Notes under the pieces: model-generated
What the model saw: only the letters and a program-made list of their open reading frames with translations
Database searches by the model: none
What the model was told of the DNA's origin: nothing
DNA from: Limnephilus marmoratus
Lineage: Eukaryota; Arthropoda; Insecta; Trichoptera; Limnephilidae
Length of the DNA stretch: 64,000 nt
Direction of reading: 5' to 3'
Assembly (NCBI GenBank): GCA_917880885.1
Contig: OU862933.1
Coordinates: 7,673,452-7,737,451 of the forward strand
Translations under genes and position numbers: made by a program
Part shown: positions 31,805-43,352 of the stretch, one piece after another
Position numbering within the stretch: position 1 is the first letter of the stretch
Layout of the letters: the number at the start of each line of letters is the position of its first letter

Positions 31805-32290
31805 TTAGAAATTTTATACTATCATAGAAAATGTTGGTTTTGATTTATTAAATTTAATTACCTGCTTAGAAATTTTATAATTTCAGAGGAAATGTTGGTT
31901 TTGATTTATTAAATTTAAGTACCTACTTAGAAATTTTATAATTTCATAGGAAATATTGGTTTTGATTTATTAAATTTAAGTACCTACTTAGAAATTTTAT
32001 AATTTCATAGGAAATATTGGTTTTGATTTATTAAGTTTAAGTACCTACTTAGAAATTTTATAATTTCATAGGAAATATTGGTTTTGGTTTATTAAATTTA
32101 ATTACCTACTTAGAAATTTTATAATTTCATAGGAAATGTTGGTTTTGATTTATTAAATTTATGTACCTACTTAGAAATTTTATAATTTCATAGGAAATAT
32201 TGGTTTTGATTTATTAAATTTAAGTACCTACTTAGAAATTTTATATTTTCAGAGGAAATATTGGTTTTGTTTTATTAAATAAGACAAACA
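31805..32290. repeat. Tandem array, eight copies of a 61-bp unit
   Basis: TTAGAAATTTTATAATTTCA begins each unit, at 31805, 31866, 31927, 31988, 32049, 32110, 32171 and 32232: an exact 61-bp spacing. Each unit includes GGTTTTGATTTATTAAATTT and TACCTACT. The outer copies are most diverged, as expected for unequal exchange. A single related fragment lies at 57030-57075. Confidence 0.92.
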
Positions 32291-32678
32291 TTAGAAGAAT
32301 ACTTTTTTGGACTTGAAGTCTACTGTTCATAAAACTACTACCGTCACCCTGAATAAGAATTTTCAAGAAAAACTATAGCAACACTTGCAATGTAAATCAG
32401 GATCAAACTCGATCCATCCAACTATGAGCCCACTGTTTTATGGACAACCTCGACAAATTCCATTGTTTGCTAGTGGAGGGCTGGTCTTGTGCATTTCGCA
32501 CTGTTGCATAAATTTCATTTTAATTGTAGTGCACATTTTTCATGACCAGTTGTTCACCTTGATCCATTGCACGTTGCTGATTCAGCCGCCAAGTACCAAA
32601 CGACCTTCGACGCATCAAGCTAGTTGCGCAATTTTAATAAACACCTACGTATACACACGCGAGCCGAACTGCCGAGCA
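32291..32678. other. Interval without a recognised gene
   Basis: A 135-codon frame starts at 32385, but its composition looks random and its 3' half runs through the neighbouring hairpin. I do not call it a gene. Confidence 0.45.
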
Positions 32679-32778
32679 AAACCACGAATTGTGGAAAGGA
32701 ACGAGGCAACCGCAAAGGTCACAAACAGCAAAAAATGCCGCTTGCGATTGCTTCGTTCCTTTCCATTAATTCGTGGTT
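32679..32778. repeat. Foldback hairpin with ~37-bp arms
   Basis: AACCACGAATTGTGGAAAGG near 32679 pairs with the complement ending at 32778 (CCTTTCCATTAATTCGTGG). The match continues inward through GAACGA.GCAA.CGCAA, with few mismatches around a short centre. Weaker complementarity continues outward. It is a MITE-like foldback without an obvious target duplication. Confidence 0.75.
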
Positions 32779-33173
32779 CGCGCTCGCTTTAGTTCGCAAA
32801 TATATACTTACTTAGCATTACATGAAAGTGACTAATCGCTATTTTTCGGACGATCAAAAGCAGTGAAAAAATCACCTTATTTAAAACAACCATCTTTAGT
32901 ATTTGTAATTACTAAAGACCGGATTATATGCAACAAAATCAGCCCAAAATATGCAAGCAAATATGCAATAAAAATAGCTAAAATATGCACGAAAATCCAT
33001 AAAAAGGGCCAAAATATGCAACATGAAATAATACAGGAAGTCACATTTTTAAATATTTTTACTTTAGTAAGCCATTAATTCTCAAGGACAACAATCGTAT
33101 TTTCGAAAATATCAATTAAAAATGTATTTAACAATGAAATTTACAAATTACCTTTAAAAACGTATATGACTAG

Positions 33174-33550
33174 TCTAAGACACTATATAAAGAGGTAAGA
33201 TTTGTTTGTTTGTTTGTTTGTTTGCATTGAAAAGGCTCCGAAACTACTGAACCGATTTGAAAAATTCTTTCACCAATAGAAAGCTACATTATCAGCGAGT
33301 AACATAGGCTGTATATAATGGTAAGCTCTGGCGTTATGAAATTTGTATAAATGAAAATGTGCGTATTTCATATATTTTAGCGCCAGGGAGGAAAGGCAGG
33401 GTGATGGTGGGGTTTGCGGAGAGGGAAGACGAAAGGGAGGGGAAGGCGGGGAAGGTGGAAGGGAACGGGGATAAACGGGAAAGGACATGCAGGGAGAATC
33501 AATTTATTTCTTTGAATGGCATAGCAACGCATGCCAGGTACCAGCTATAA
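33174..33550 (+). mobile_element. Helitron (H3), with a decayed 3' terminus
   Basis: The 5' part (TATATAAAGAGGTAAGATTT with TTTG repeats; GAACCGATTTGAAAAATTC; GCTACATTATCAGCGAGTAA) is followed by a G-rich purine tract (33385-33485) and a 3' segment GCATAGCAACGCATGCCAGG. The segment ends CAGCTAT in place of CAGCTAG. The exact 5' start is uncertain by ~10 bp. The sequence continues into a minisatellite and then a second, intact Helitron 3' end at 35257. Confidence 0.75.
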
Positions 33551-33569
33551 ATAAATAAACTAGGTTAAA

Positions 33570-34708
33570 GCGGAAACTGGATATACAGGGTGTCTGGAAA
33601 CTAGGTTAAAGCGGAAACTGGATATACAGGGTGTCTGAAAACTAAGCTAAAGCGGAAACTGGATATACAGGATGTCCGAAAACTAGGCAACAGTGGGAAA
33701 TGGATATACAGGATGTCCGGAAATTAGGTTAAAAAAACTGGATATACAGGGTGTCTGGAAACTAGGTTAAAGCGGAAACTGGATATACAGGGTGTCTGAA
33801 AACTAAGCTAAAGCGGAAACTGGATATACAGGATGTCCGAAAACTAGGCAACAGTGGGAAATGGATATACAGGGTGTCCGGAAATTAGGTTAAAAAAACT
33901 GGATATACAGGGTGTCTGGAAACTAATCTTAAGCTGGATATACAGGGTGTCCGGAAACTAAGCTAAAGCGGAAATTGGATATACAGGATGTCCGAAAACT
34001 AGGCAACAGTGGGAAATGGATATACAGGGTGTCCGGAAATTAGGTTAAAAAAACTGGATATTCAGGGTGTCTGGAAACTAATCTTAAGCTTAAACTGGAT
34101 ATACAGGGTGTCTGAAAACTAAGCTAAAGCGGAAACTGGATATACAGGATGTCCGAAAACTAGGCAACAGTGGGAAATGGATATACAGGGTGTCCGGAAA
34201 TTAGGTTAAAAAAACTGGATATACAGGGTGTCTGGAAACTAATCTTAAGCTTAAACTGGATATACAGGGTGTCTGAAAACTAAGCTAAAGCGGAAACTGG
34301 ATATACAGGATGTCCGAAAACTAGGCAACAGTGGGAAATGGATATACAGGGTGTCCGGAAATTAGGTTAAAAAAACTGGATATACAGGGTGTCTGGAAAC
34401 TAATCTTAAGCTTAAACTGGATATACAGGGTGTCCGGAAACTAGACAGAGGCGGGAACTGAATATACAAGGTGTCCGGAAACTAGGCACAGGTGGGACCT
34501 GGATATACAGGGTGTCTGAAAACTAAGCTAAGGCGGAAACTGGATATACAGGGTGTCTGGAAACCAGTCAATGGCGGTAACTGGATATACAAGGTGTCCG
34601 GAAACTAGATTAAAGCGGAAACTGGATATACAGGGTGTCTGGAAACTAAGCTAAAGCGGAAACTGGATATACAGGATGTACGGAAACTAGGCAACAGCGG
34701 GAACTGGA
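33570..34708 (+). repeat. Minisatellite of ~41-bp units with ~160-bp higher-order period
   Basis: The unit is CTGGATATACAGGGTGTC followed by CGGAAACTAGG and a short variable end. Four variants (ending AGCGGAAA, AAGCGGAAA, CAGTGGGAAA and TTAAAAAAA) recur in order. The variant AGGATGTCCGAAAACTAGG recurs at 33669, 33830, 33985, 34146 and 34308. This gives a higher-order period of about 155-162 bp. It is bounded on both sides by Helitron 3'-end sequence. Confidence 0.9.
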
Positions 34709-34715
34709 TTTACGG

Positions 34716-35094
34716 AGGGGGAAGGGGGAAGGGGGAAGGGGGAAGGGGGAAGGGGGAAGGGGGAAGGGGGAAGGGGGAAGGGGGAAGGGGGAAGGGGGAA
34801 GGGGGAAGGGGGAAGGGGGAAGGGGGAAGGGGGAAGGGGGAAGGGGGAAGGGGGAAGGGGGAAGGGGGAAGGGGGAAGGGGGAAGGGGGAAGGGGGAAGG
34901 GGGAAGGGGGAAGGGGGAAGGGGGAAGGGGGAAGGGGGAAGGGGGAAGGGGGAAGGGGGAAGGGGGAAGGGGGAAGGGGGAAGGGGGAAGGGGGAAGGGG
35001 GAAGGGGGAAGGGGGAAGGGGGAAGGGGGAAGGGGGAAGGGGGAAGGGGGAAGGGGGAAGGGGGAAGGGGGAAGGGGGAAGGGGGAAGGGGGAA
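34716..35094 (+). repeat. Long (GGGGGAA)n array, ~54 units
   Basis: An essentially uninterrupted 7-bp repeat, all purine on the plus strand. Its minus strand reads as repeating Pro-Ser-Pro-Phe-Pro-Leu-Pro codons, which explains ~170-196-codon open frames that are not genes. It sits where other Helitrons in the window have their G-rich tract. Such DNA can form G-quadruplex or triplex structures. Confidence 0.95.
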
Positions 35095-35257
35095 GGTGGA
35101 GGAATCCGAGTGGGAACGAGAGAGGGGAAGGAGACGCGGAGAGGAAGGGGAAGCGGAAGGGGAAGCGGAAGGGGAACGGGATGAATGGGAAAGGACACGC
35201 AGGGAGAATCAATTTCTTTATTAAATGGCATAGCAACGCATGCCGGGGAACAGCTAG
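35095..35257 (+). mobile_element. Second Helitron 3' end (H3b)
   Basis: GGACACGCAGGGAGAATCAA, then ATGGCATAGCAACGCATGCC, then CAGCTAG at 35251-35257 followed by T. This repeats, in intact form, the decayed 3' end at 33486-33550. There is no second 5' end between them, so the block 33174-35257 looks like one Helitron with a bypassed first terminus, or a 3' end joined to an array. Confidence 0.75.
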
Positions 35258-35267
35258 TACTGTTATA

Positions 35268-35617
35268 AATGTTCTGTAGCCAAATTGTGTCTACGATCGT
35301 TTAATATATTTTTGTAAGCGGAAAAGAAGCGTTCTGCGACCGGACAGAATTTAAATTTGGGTACGATTTTTTAACTTATTGTGCCGGGCTAAATGTCACC
35401 TGCCCCGTTGATGAAACTATCAATTTGGCACAGGGTTATTGTTCAGTAAGTTTTCAAACTTTTCTGTGAGTTTACTCGGGAATAGCTTTCGCAACGAGGA
35501 ATTCATAAGGCAAATTTTCTTCATAACCTTAATAGATTCATTCAATGCCAATCCATGAGTTTCAAGCGTTTTAACTAGCCGCGGAGCGATCAGTTCAATA
35601 GCGGCGCACTTAACCAT
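35268..35617 (-). pseudogene. hAT transposase C-terminal remnant
   Basis: A 65-codon minus-strand frame (35617-35420; ICLMNSSLRKLFPSKLTEK) ends in a stop. About 100 bp further, another stretch encodes FKFCPVAERFFSAYKNILND followed by RRHNLATEHL. The latter fits the hAT C-terminal dimerisation signature (ER.FS..K.IL..RR..L...). The DDE catalytic core is missing, deleted or displaced. The context inside hAT-type TIRs supports the call. The Helitron junction is at 35257. Confidence 0.75.
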
Positions 35618-35769
35618 CTGACGTTTGTAGTGTCACTATGTGAACGATGAACGAGATCGATCGTAAATATGCAAGATCTCAATTTTTTTGCCTACCGCTG
35701 AAAAGGGTCTTAATATGCAAATGCATATGCAAATATGCATTTGCATATAATCCGGTCTTTAGTAATTAC

Positions 35770-37837
35770 TTATTAGACATTTTTTTCTATTTTATATATG
35801 TACAAATTTACAAGGTTATTCTGTGCAGGCTGGTATAATAGCTACGAAAGCGATGCCTTCGGTTGCATTACACTGTAAGGTGTATCAAAAACATTATCAT
35901 ATTTTTCTAATGCATATACATGGTATTATTCAACGTAATATGAAATGCATTCCTTATGGAAGTGTTGATTGTACTTAATCTGGTCTGGTCTGACACTGGT
36001 CTTAGCGCACTTTACTTTACTTTTACCGTTACTTTAAATTACTGCCGTGACATTTAATAAATAAGAGCTTAGAGCTATAGTGAGCAAACTTTGTAGACCG
36101 AAGTTTTTTGTTCCACCAAATACCCCTAGAATAGTATATCTGTCATTGGCGGAATCGCTAATAAGATATGGGATAACTACATGGGGACATTCAACAAAAA
36201 CAAATTTTATTTCAGTGCAAAATGTATAATATTCCTCAGTGAAATTATTACTAAACAAAGCTAAATACGAACATTCACGATGTACGAAAATCAGTACTAT
36301 ACAACTTTGTAATTTTATTATCTTTTTTTGCTATATTGTGCCTTAAAATTGCGAGTCAGCATACATCTCAATATGAATATAATAAAATAGTGGTACATGT
36401 TCATAATACAAGTTCATGGACTTGTAATTCCCATATAACTAAAAAAATACAGTCAAGGAACTCTGGAATATCTTGTTCCAATAATTTACAAACATGTTAC
36501 CCATTTCGATAAAAAGCTGTGAATTGAGTTTCAGAAGGAAATACATACTAAAAAATGGTTAAGTGAAAGAACTTTTTTTTACTATTCTCTGTTTTTCCGC
36601 TTTCGTTTTAATGTTTTTCCATTATTTTTATTTTTATTTATTTGATTCCCTGTTTTATTTTTATTTTTTGTAAATGTTGTTAATATATGTTTGTATGTAT
36701 ATATAATTTAATGGTGGGTAGATTTTATGTACATGTCTCGATTTAAAAAAGTAAATGTTCAAAGAACCCGTTGGCAAACTGATATCAATCAGTTTAACAG
36801 GAATTCATATAAAAAATGTTAATAAATAATAAACGAATTTAAAAAAAATACATCAACGGGCTTCGGGGGCTATGAATTTAATTTAGCCTGTAATAATATT
36901 TGCTAAGGAGGACGTTTTTTTAACAATAAATTTCAAATAATTATTATACGTTCACAGTACATATTATTACAAAGTTAAATTATATTATATTCTCCTCATC
37001 TTAAAGAGACGAGGCTCTTGTGTTTGGTGCGGTAATTCAAGTTAAGCAATGATGAATAATGAAGCCGGCAGGTAGAGTCTGTCAGTTAAGAGTAGAAAAT
37101 ATTAAAAATTGAACTACTAAATTTGTCGGCTGGCAACACCAATTTAACTGTCAAATATTCTTTCAACTCGCAAAGACACTGAATGTATAAAACACTGTAA
37201 GTCACCTTTAAAAAACCTTTTTGTTTGTTCTTAAAGAAAAAAAATTAATTCGAAGAAGCACTGTTGTAAGGTATCTTATAAATTTGATTAAATGGTGTTT
37301 TATAATGTGATTTGCTTTCATTTAATATAACATAAATTTGAATTTAACAGTAGGTAAAAAGGAATAATCACTAATGGTGAGTAGTTACACTACTTTTAGA
37401 TCGAAATGGGTTAAATATATTCAGATCTAAAATTAGAGACATGATCTAAAACCCGGGCAACGATAGGTACTTAAGCTAGTATTAAATAAATGTGAGGAAT
37501 TTCCAACTGTGCTTTTCATTTTACTATAATATCGTTATTCCTCATTCTAATAACAAAAATTGCAAAGGTATAATAAACCTATATCAATTCTAATTTTGAG
37601 ATCGGTAGGTATCAAAATTGCAATAAAAAAAAAAATTATTGCAATTTTGATTAAAATTTTCTTTATGATAGTTTTTTATTTTTAACAAAAAATGTAGGTT
37701 ACACAGCTTTACTTTAACACCATGAATTATGTATTTAGTATTGCCATTTGATCAACAGTGGCGCCCTCCTATATTTTCTACTCTTATTTGACAGACTGTA
37801 CAGGTCGGTATTTTGAAAGAATGGGTACCTACACTCT
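35770..37837. other. Long AT-rich interval without a recognised gene
   Basis: No coding exon, RNA gene or defined element was seen in ~2 kb right of the hAT element. Confidence 0.5.
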
Positions 37838-38060
37838 TTAGTGTTCGAACTCAGATTGAATTATATACTTTTTGAGGAATCCGTTGAAATGTGGGTATAC
37901 TGCTGTAGCCCGCAGTAAGTTGGTACTTACGCCAAACGCACGTGACACTGATGGTGAAGTGGGAGCTTTTGGCAATGTCGAAGGTAAAGGTGCGGCAGAT
38001 TTCAAACTGGTATACCATCGCAACCTTCGAAATTTGACTGGTAACAGAGTCGAACTTTAA
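37838..38060. other. GC-richer open segment, coding status unclear
   Basis: Both strands are open: plus 37872-38060 (62 codons, including DTDGEVGAFGNVEGKGAA) and minus 38023-37838 (61 codons, including SVSRAFGVSTNLLRATAVY). The GC content is higher than in the neighbourhood, which could reflect an old exon or an element fragment. I recognise neither peptide. Confidence 0.25.
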
Positions 38061-38218
38061 TCAAAATTATAATTTAAATTCTTTTGATTGTAGGTATAAC
38101 TTTCTGGCAGTCCATTATACATGAATGAAACAATGTTACTTTGTTTTAACCACAATGCTTTTATTGTGTCATTTATAATAGTTTAATTGACTGCTTACAT
38201 TCTAAAATGGTCAACACT

Positions 38219-38933
38219 TGAAACGTTATACGTCACGTTGGTGCCAAAATATAACGTAATTAAACGTATTTGGTTAACCTCGTGGTATTTGAATGTGTGA
38301 ATCGACATCTTAACTGTCAGAATGGAATATTGAGGTTATGAAAGTTAAATCTTGTAGTAAGGTAATGCTAAGCTCAGGGTAGGTAAGACATGTGAATATG
38401 GTAATCAATACTAAATGAAATTAAAGGCTATAAAGGGAATATAATATTTAATCATAAATACAAGGTTTGATCAACAAAAGAGACTCTAAATAAATTAAAT
38501 GATTATCTCAGGGTATGGCGACTGCTCCAAGAAAACAGTGCATATTGTATCATAAGTTGCTTCTAAGATTGAAAGATGGAAGGCGCCAGTCGTTTATTAA
38601 AATTGCCCTAGAACTATTAAACGACAAATAGTCTGTTAGATTATGTATGAGAAAACCAATGAAAATATAATAACGATACGTGATTGATAATTCCCATGAG
38701 GTCTGTGAATCTGTGAGATCTTCTGCCCGTCGAGTTTCTGTCAGGATCCACATGCCGTCGGCCGTCTCACAAGTCGCCTGGAATCAAACTGAAGTACTTA
38801 TGTGCCCGCGGCGCTCTCGAACTATTGCGAAGCATGGGCACCAACCTCGGAATACAGATGGCTTGTAATGCTGCCAACCACACTGGTCGAATCCATTGAG
38901 CAATATAGTGTCTTAGCGGTTCTTACCGCTACA
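38219..38933 (-). repeat. 3' LTR (715 bp) of the LARD-like element
   Basis: Read on the minus strand it starts TGTAGCGGTAAGAACCGCTA, in which TAGCGGT pairs with ACCGCTA to form a terminal hairpin, and ends ACGTTTCA. An AATAAA word on the element strand (complement at about 38593-38598) could serve polyadenylation. It differs from the other LTR at two adjacent positions only. Confidence 0.93.
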
Positions 38934-38946
38934 TTACCCCTCCACC
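38934..38946 (-). other. Polypurine tract of the LARD-like element
   Basis: GGTGGAGGGGTAA on the minus strand lies directly against the 3' LTR. This is the position and composition of a plus-strand primer in LTR retrotransposons. Confidence 0.8.
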
Positions 38947-41900
38947 AAAGAGAAAATATTTCCTCCTGGAAATCATGAGGTCCATGTGTCACTTCCTGAA
39001 GAGAACTGCATACTATGTGAGCCTTGGTCGTAAATTTTAGTCTTGGAAGACGCCAAAATATAATGATTGTTAGCCGGAAGGATCCTGGTGATAGAAGTAC
39101 TCCCAATCCATATAATGTACTTCATGGAGGAAGCGGTGACCACCGTACTGCAATACTGTAGGCATGACTTCAATGTAAAGCGATGAAAAGAAAGTCGCGT
39201 CAAACTATGCAGCATCTCTCCTATTATGATGCATTCAATAACTGATGACCCAAGATGGCCCAAGGTAGAGATGGAAAAAAAACGCCGAAATCAGACCATT
39301 CCTCCGTCTGCGTACATCGCCGCACTAATTGGATCTTGATTTGCGTTTATGATTAATAATCCAAACTGGAGCAGAAGAAAGTCATTAAGTGAGGTTCTGT
39401 GTAGGTGATGAAAATTTTCCCGCGCTGCTAGCTCTGCCGCCCAATATGAATGAAGATGTATGATGGTCAAGACTGCATCTTGTGAAAGCTGAAGAAAATC
39501 CTTGAGTGACAGAAAGTGCAAGAAGTTCCATATAGAGTGGAGATCAGAAAACTGCAATGAAATGCGCCATCCGAGTAAGATGATGAACTTCCGATGTGAA
39601 GTAGTTCGAATAGTTGAAGATGTAGTCCAGATTGTGAGACCCAAATAATCCAGTTTCTTGTCGTTCCCTAAAACTGAACCTGCCTACAATTGGTTTTCTC
39701 AAAACAAAATCTAATTAAAGATGAAACTTTAAAATATTATATTACATTAAAACAGTGCCAAAGTACCAAAAAACTTCATCGACTGAGATCCTAAAAGGCA
39801 AAAAGTCACCCTGACCATAATGAAAATAACCTTGAAATAATTATATAGAATACATCATTAAATTCTATGTATATTCTATTGTTAATCACCACAGAAGCAC
39901 AACGCAATATTCAAATTATAAAAATTAATCGATCAAAATCAAAAATGAAAAATGCCATTATGATTATATTCAATTAGACTTCACAAAAACAGCAAGTAAA
40001 ATTTATATCAATAAATATTAAATCATTTCCCAAGAATATAGTGTTGATTATAATTTGAGAACATAGATGTCGCTAAATTCGCCCAGAAAATAATTCCAAA
40101 TTTATTAAATATTTAACAATGTCTAACTTCAGACTTAAAAAAAAATTTTGTCTCTCTAATTCCAAATGTAAAGAAAAAAATAATCATGGTCGAAGTGCAG
40201 TAAAAAGATCAACATTAATAATCAAATATGAACTCATAAAATCAAACTGAAACAGAGATCAGGAACAAAGTGAACACATAACACTCAACGTAGAAAATTA
40301 ATGAAAGTTAATTGTTATTTTAAAACAAAAGAAATATCTTTTATTACTATTTAAAATTCTTATAAAAAATAATGTAAAAATATCTTCATTGTAAAATGAC
40401 CCCGTTTATAATGTGAAAGATAAATTTGTAGAAAAAAATTATACTATCTTCCGAAATATTTTCCTGAACAATTAATTAACACGCATAAAAATATATCTGT
40501 TAAACCTAAACAACCACAAGACATAAATACTAAATACGTACACATAATCTCGTGTAAATCCTCAAAGAGATAGAATTGCAGTGAAATTTATCACCATTTA
40601 ATGTAATATTAATCCACCATATTACGATGTACCACATGTGTTTTGTGTTAAAACACCACCTACGGCCCTATGCCAAACTGTCATTCCGCTAAAACCTCCG
40701 AGGAGATGGGAAATGAATTGTTCCCATTATCCAGAACTAACCAGAACCAGATAAAATATGCAAATCTTATCATCAAAATCAACAATAACCAAGAGTCTGT
40801 TTACACATCATTTAAAAATCCTCCGAAGAGATGATATGAAACCAACTTCCAAATATTGATCAATAAAATAAGCGTAGCCACGCCCCATGTGTATATTCAT
40901 GTGCTAAACGTTCGCATTTTCCGCGAAAACCTGACGAGGTAATACCTGATCAGAATATTAAACTGCGACACCAGTTATATGGTACCACCGCAAGAATGAC
41001 CTGTTTTATGCAGGTACTTACTACACCACCCCGAGAAAACAACCTGACTATGTATTACGAACACAAGACAAATTACAGACAGACAAAACGTACACGAACA
41101 CAATTGAAAAATATGAGCATTTATTTGTGACGGAACAAACCAACGCTGTATTTATCAAATAAAATATTTAATAACAATTAATAAATAAATAAAATAATCC
41201 CTCAAAAGAGACATGGTGCTTATGGAAGTGTAATTTGATGTGCGCTCAAATTTTATCTGATCTCACGCAAAAACCAATTTAAGTATCGCAGTAAATCATG
41301 ACAAAAATTGTTCGATTTATATTTATATTAATTCAGTTATGCCACTACTGACATCTATCGTCAAACTATGTAACCTGAATATTACTATGCTTTTAATAAG
41401 CGAGGCCTCACAACTCAATGCTAGAAAGTACTACTGACTGACCACAGATGTCACTATGAGAAAAAATTCCTGAAAAAAAAAATAAAAAAAAAAAATTTTT
41501 GTAAAATCCGTACTAAGAGAAAAAAAACACAGCACGAACTAACAATATGTTATCACATGTAGAACCCTAAAAGGATGTAATAACAATCCCAGAATGAACC
41601 GTAAATTAAACTCCTGAAACGTACATATGAAAAATCCCGATGAAATCAATACGTATGCCCATTTTTAGTAGAAAACCTGAGAACAAAATTAAATGTGCAA
41701 AAGATCTGAAGTTAAAAAAAAATTTAAGAAAATGACCCAATAATTTAAATCCAACAGAACAATAAAACTAAATATTTGAGAGATCAAAGTAATCATTGTG
41801 ATCTGTAAGTCCCGATTAAAACCAGCAATTTTCAATCGAGACACATATCCAAAATGTCCTCCGATGCTAACAAAATGAACGAATCTACCCTGATAAAGTT

Positions 41901-43333
41901 TAATATATCATGATGCAACAGAATACTGTACAGATTATTCTGAAATCAGGACATCGGTAAAGTTTATCAACCCCCAATAAAATTAGATTTAAATCGATAA
42001 TTAAACCAAAAAGATTTTAAATCCCCATTAACTAAACGATAGATTTGTCAAAAGGAATGAGCTAAAACATCGATCTTCATGTCAGCTCAACAAATTTGAA
42101 AAACCATCAACTGCAAAACGGATCTAATAATTTAAAAAAATTACCAAAAGAAGATAATAACAGAATTAATGATTTAAAAACTTCCCTAAAGTCAAAATCT
42201 GTCAATACAATTATATCCACTAGTAATAAAATAAATGAAAAAAAATTAAACCCGCTTGTTGCGAAGAACTGGTCCCAGCAAAACCGCTGATCAGCGTGAA
42301 GAAACTGACGTCTAAAATGATTTCCACCGCTTATCATTAGAAAAATGCTGGCCATACTGAAAACATATTTATGAAAAGTTATTTAAAGAAATAAAATATT
42401 TGAAACATGGTTAAAGGAAGAAAAACAAACAAACGGCTGACAAAGATAGCCTTGTTCGTGACAAAAATTCACTTGGGTCGCATGAAAAAAATTTTTTTTG
42501 TCAATACCCTAAATCACCAGGATGTAAATGTTCAAAAATACGATAATCTTTAAGAAATAATGAAGAAGCTCAGATAATTTCCAGTAAAAGTGTATGGGGC
42601 GCAGAATCACCAAGGTCCCTATTCATAAATGAAAAATAAAATTTAGTTGTAAGGATTTTCCTAATAATTTTTAAAGAACATCAATAATTCGAAAATGACG
42701 CTTAACAATCTGAAACAAAATTTCAATCTGAAACCGATTTAAATCACAAGAAAGAATTTTTAAATAATTATTAACTTACATAATTTAATTATTATTGTGG
42801 TCCAATTTAAATTGTACTCAGCATTATAACCTATAATCCCAGATTAACGCCATGTGATTCCTGAAGCCATGAATGCTACATTGTGACAAACTGAGGCTAA
42901 AAGTACCTACATTTTCTGAAAAAAAAAAAATCGGAAAAAATAATTAGACGATTTTTGTATTTTATATATTGAACACAACAAGGAATATGATCAAATAGAT
43001 CGTTCAAATTCAACGAACAATTAAGATTCAAATAGTCAAATAGTGGTTACAAAGTTTGTCATAATTAATCTGCGAGAAGCGAACAATATTTGAGCATTAA
43101 TTAATTATTCACGGCTACAATAAAAGTTTCAAAGGGAATTGAATAAAATAATGAGTTTGATCCAGGCTGACAAAGAGAATATGCAATAATAAATTAACAT
43201 TAAATGTTCAAAAAGACTTACATGTAAATCCATCTAGAAACGCAGATGACCTCACAGAATTCCACCGTCAAAAAAAATGTATACCCACAAGATAATATAT
43301 TTTAAACGAAACAAAATATGATAAAATAGTTCA
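38947..43333 (-). other. Internal region of the LARD-like element, non-coding
   Basis: AT-rich over most of its length with no long frame on the element strand. The ~700 bp nearest the 3' LTR (to about 39644) are less AT-rich and contain minus-strand frames of 117, 96 and 94 codons separated by stops, including HGPHDFQEEIFSLWWRGNV just before the polypurine tract. This may be a decayed end of an ancestral polyprotein gene, but no catalytic motif remains. No nested transposon was recognised. Confidence 0.7.
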
Positions 43334-43351
43334 AAGCACGTTGGGACGCCA
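43334..43351 (-). other. Primer-binding site, tRNA-Lys-like
   Basis: One base after the 5' LTR the minus strand reads TGGCGTCCCAACGTGC. Compared with the complement of the tRNA-Lys(CTT) 3' end (TGGCGCCCAACGTGGGG), it matches through CAACGTG apart from one inserted base. This supports minus-strand DNA priming by tRNA-Lys. The tRNA sequence is from general knowledge. Confidence 0.75.
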
Positions 43352-43352
43352 C

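Larger units (their letters stand above)
32913..35761 (-). mobile_element. hAT-superfamily DNA transposon, split by Helitron sequence
   Basis: The ends carry a perfect inverted repeat, TAAAGACCGGATTATATGCA, flanked by the 8-bp duplication GTAATTAC (32905-32912, 35762-35769). An 8-bp target with T at position 2 and A at 7 fits hAT. Multiple ATATGCA words lie just inside both ends, like transposase-binding subterminal repeats. A transposase C-terminal remnant lies at 35268-35617 (minus). The Helitron-derived block 33174-35257 is inserted inside, so the native hAT is only ~0.76 kb and non-autonomous. Confidence 0.88.

Noticed and set aside
31805..32290. CRISPR-like regular spacing
   Set aside because: There are no unique spacers between conserved repeats; the whole 61-bp unit repeats, and the genome is eukaryotic.
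32385..32792. 135-codon plus-strand frame
   Set aside because: No conserved motif, composition resembles random sequence, and the C-terminal half is one arm of a foldback hairpin.
34646..35236. Two minus-strand frames of 173 and 196 codons rich in Pro-Ser-Phe-Leu
   Set aside because: They are only the translation of the (GGGGGAA)n array; a 7-bp repeat gives a periodic 7-residue peptide in every frame without stops.
38550..38868. 62- and 67-codon frames repeated exactly at 43684-44002
   Set aside because: They lie inside the two LTRs, and their repetition follows from LTR identity, not from gene duplication.
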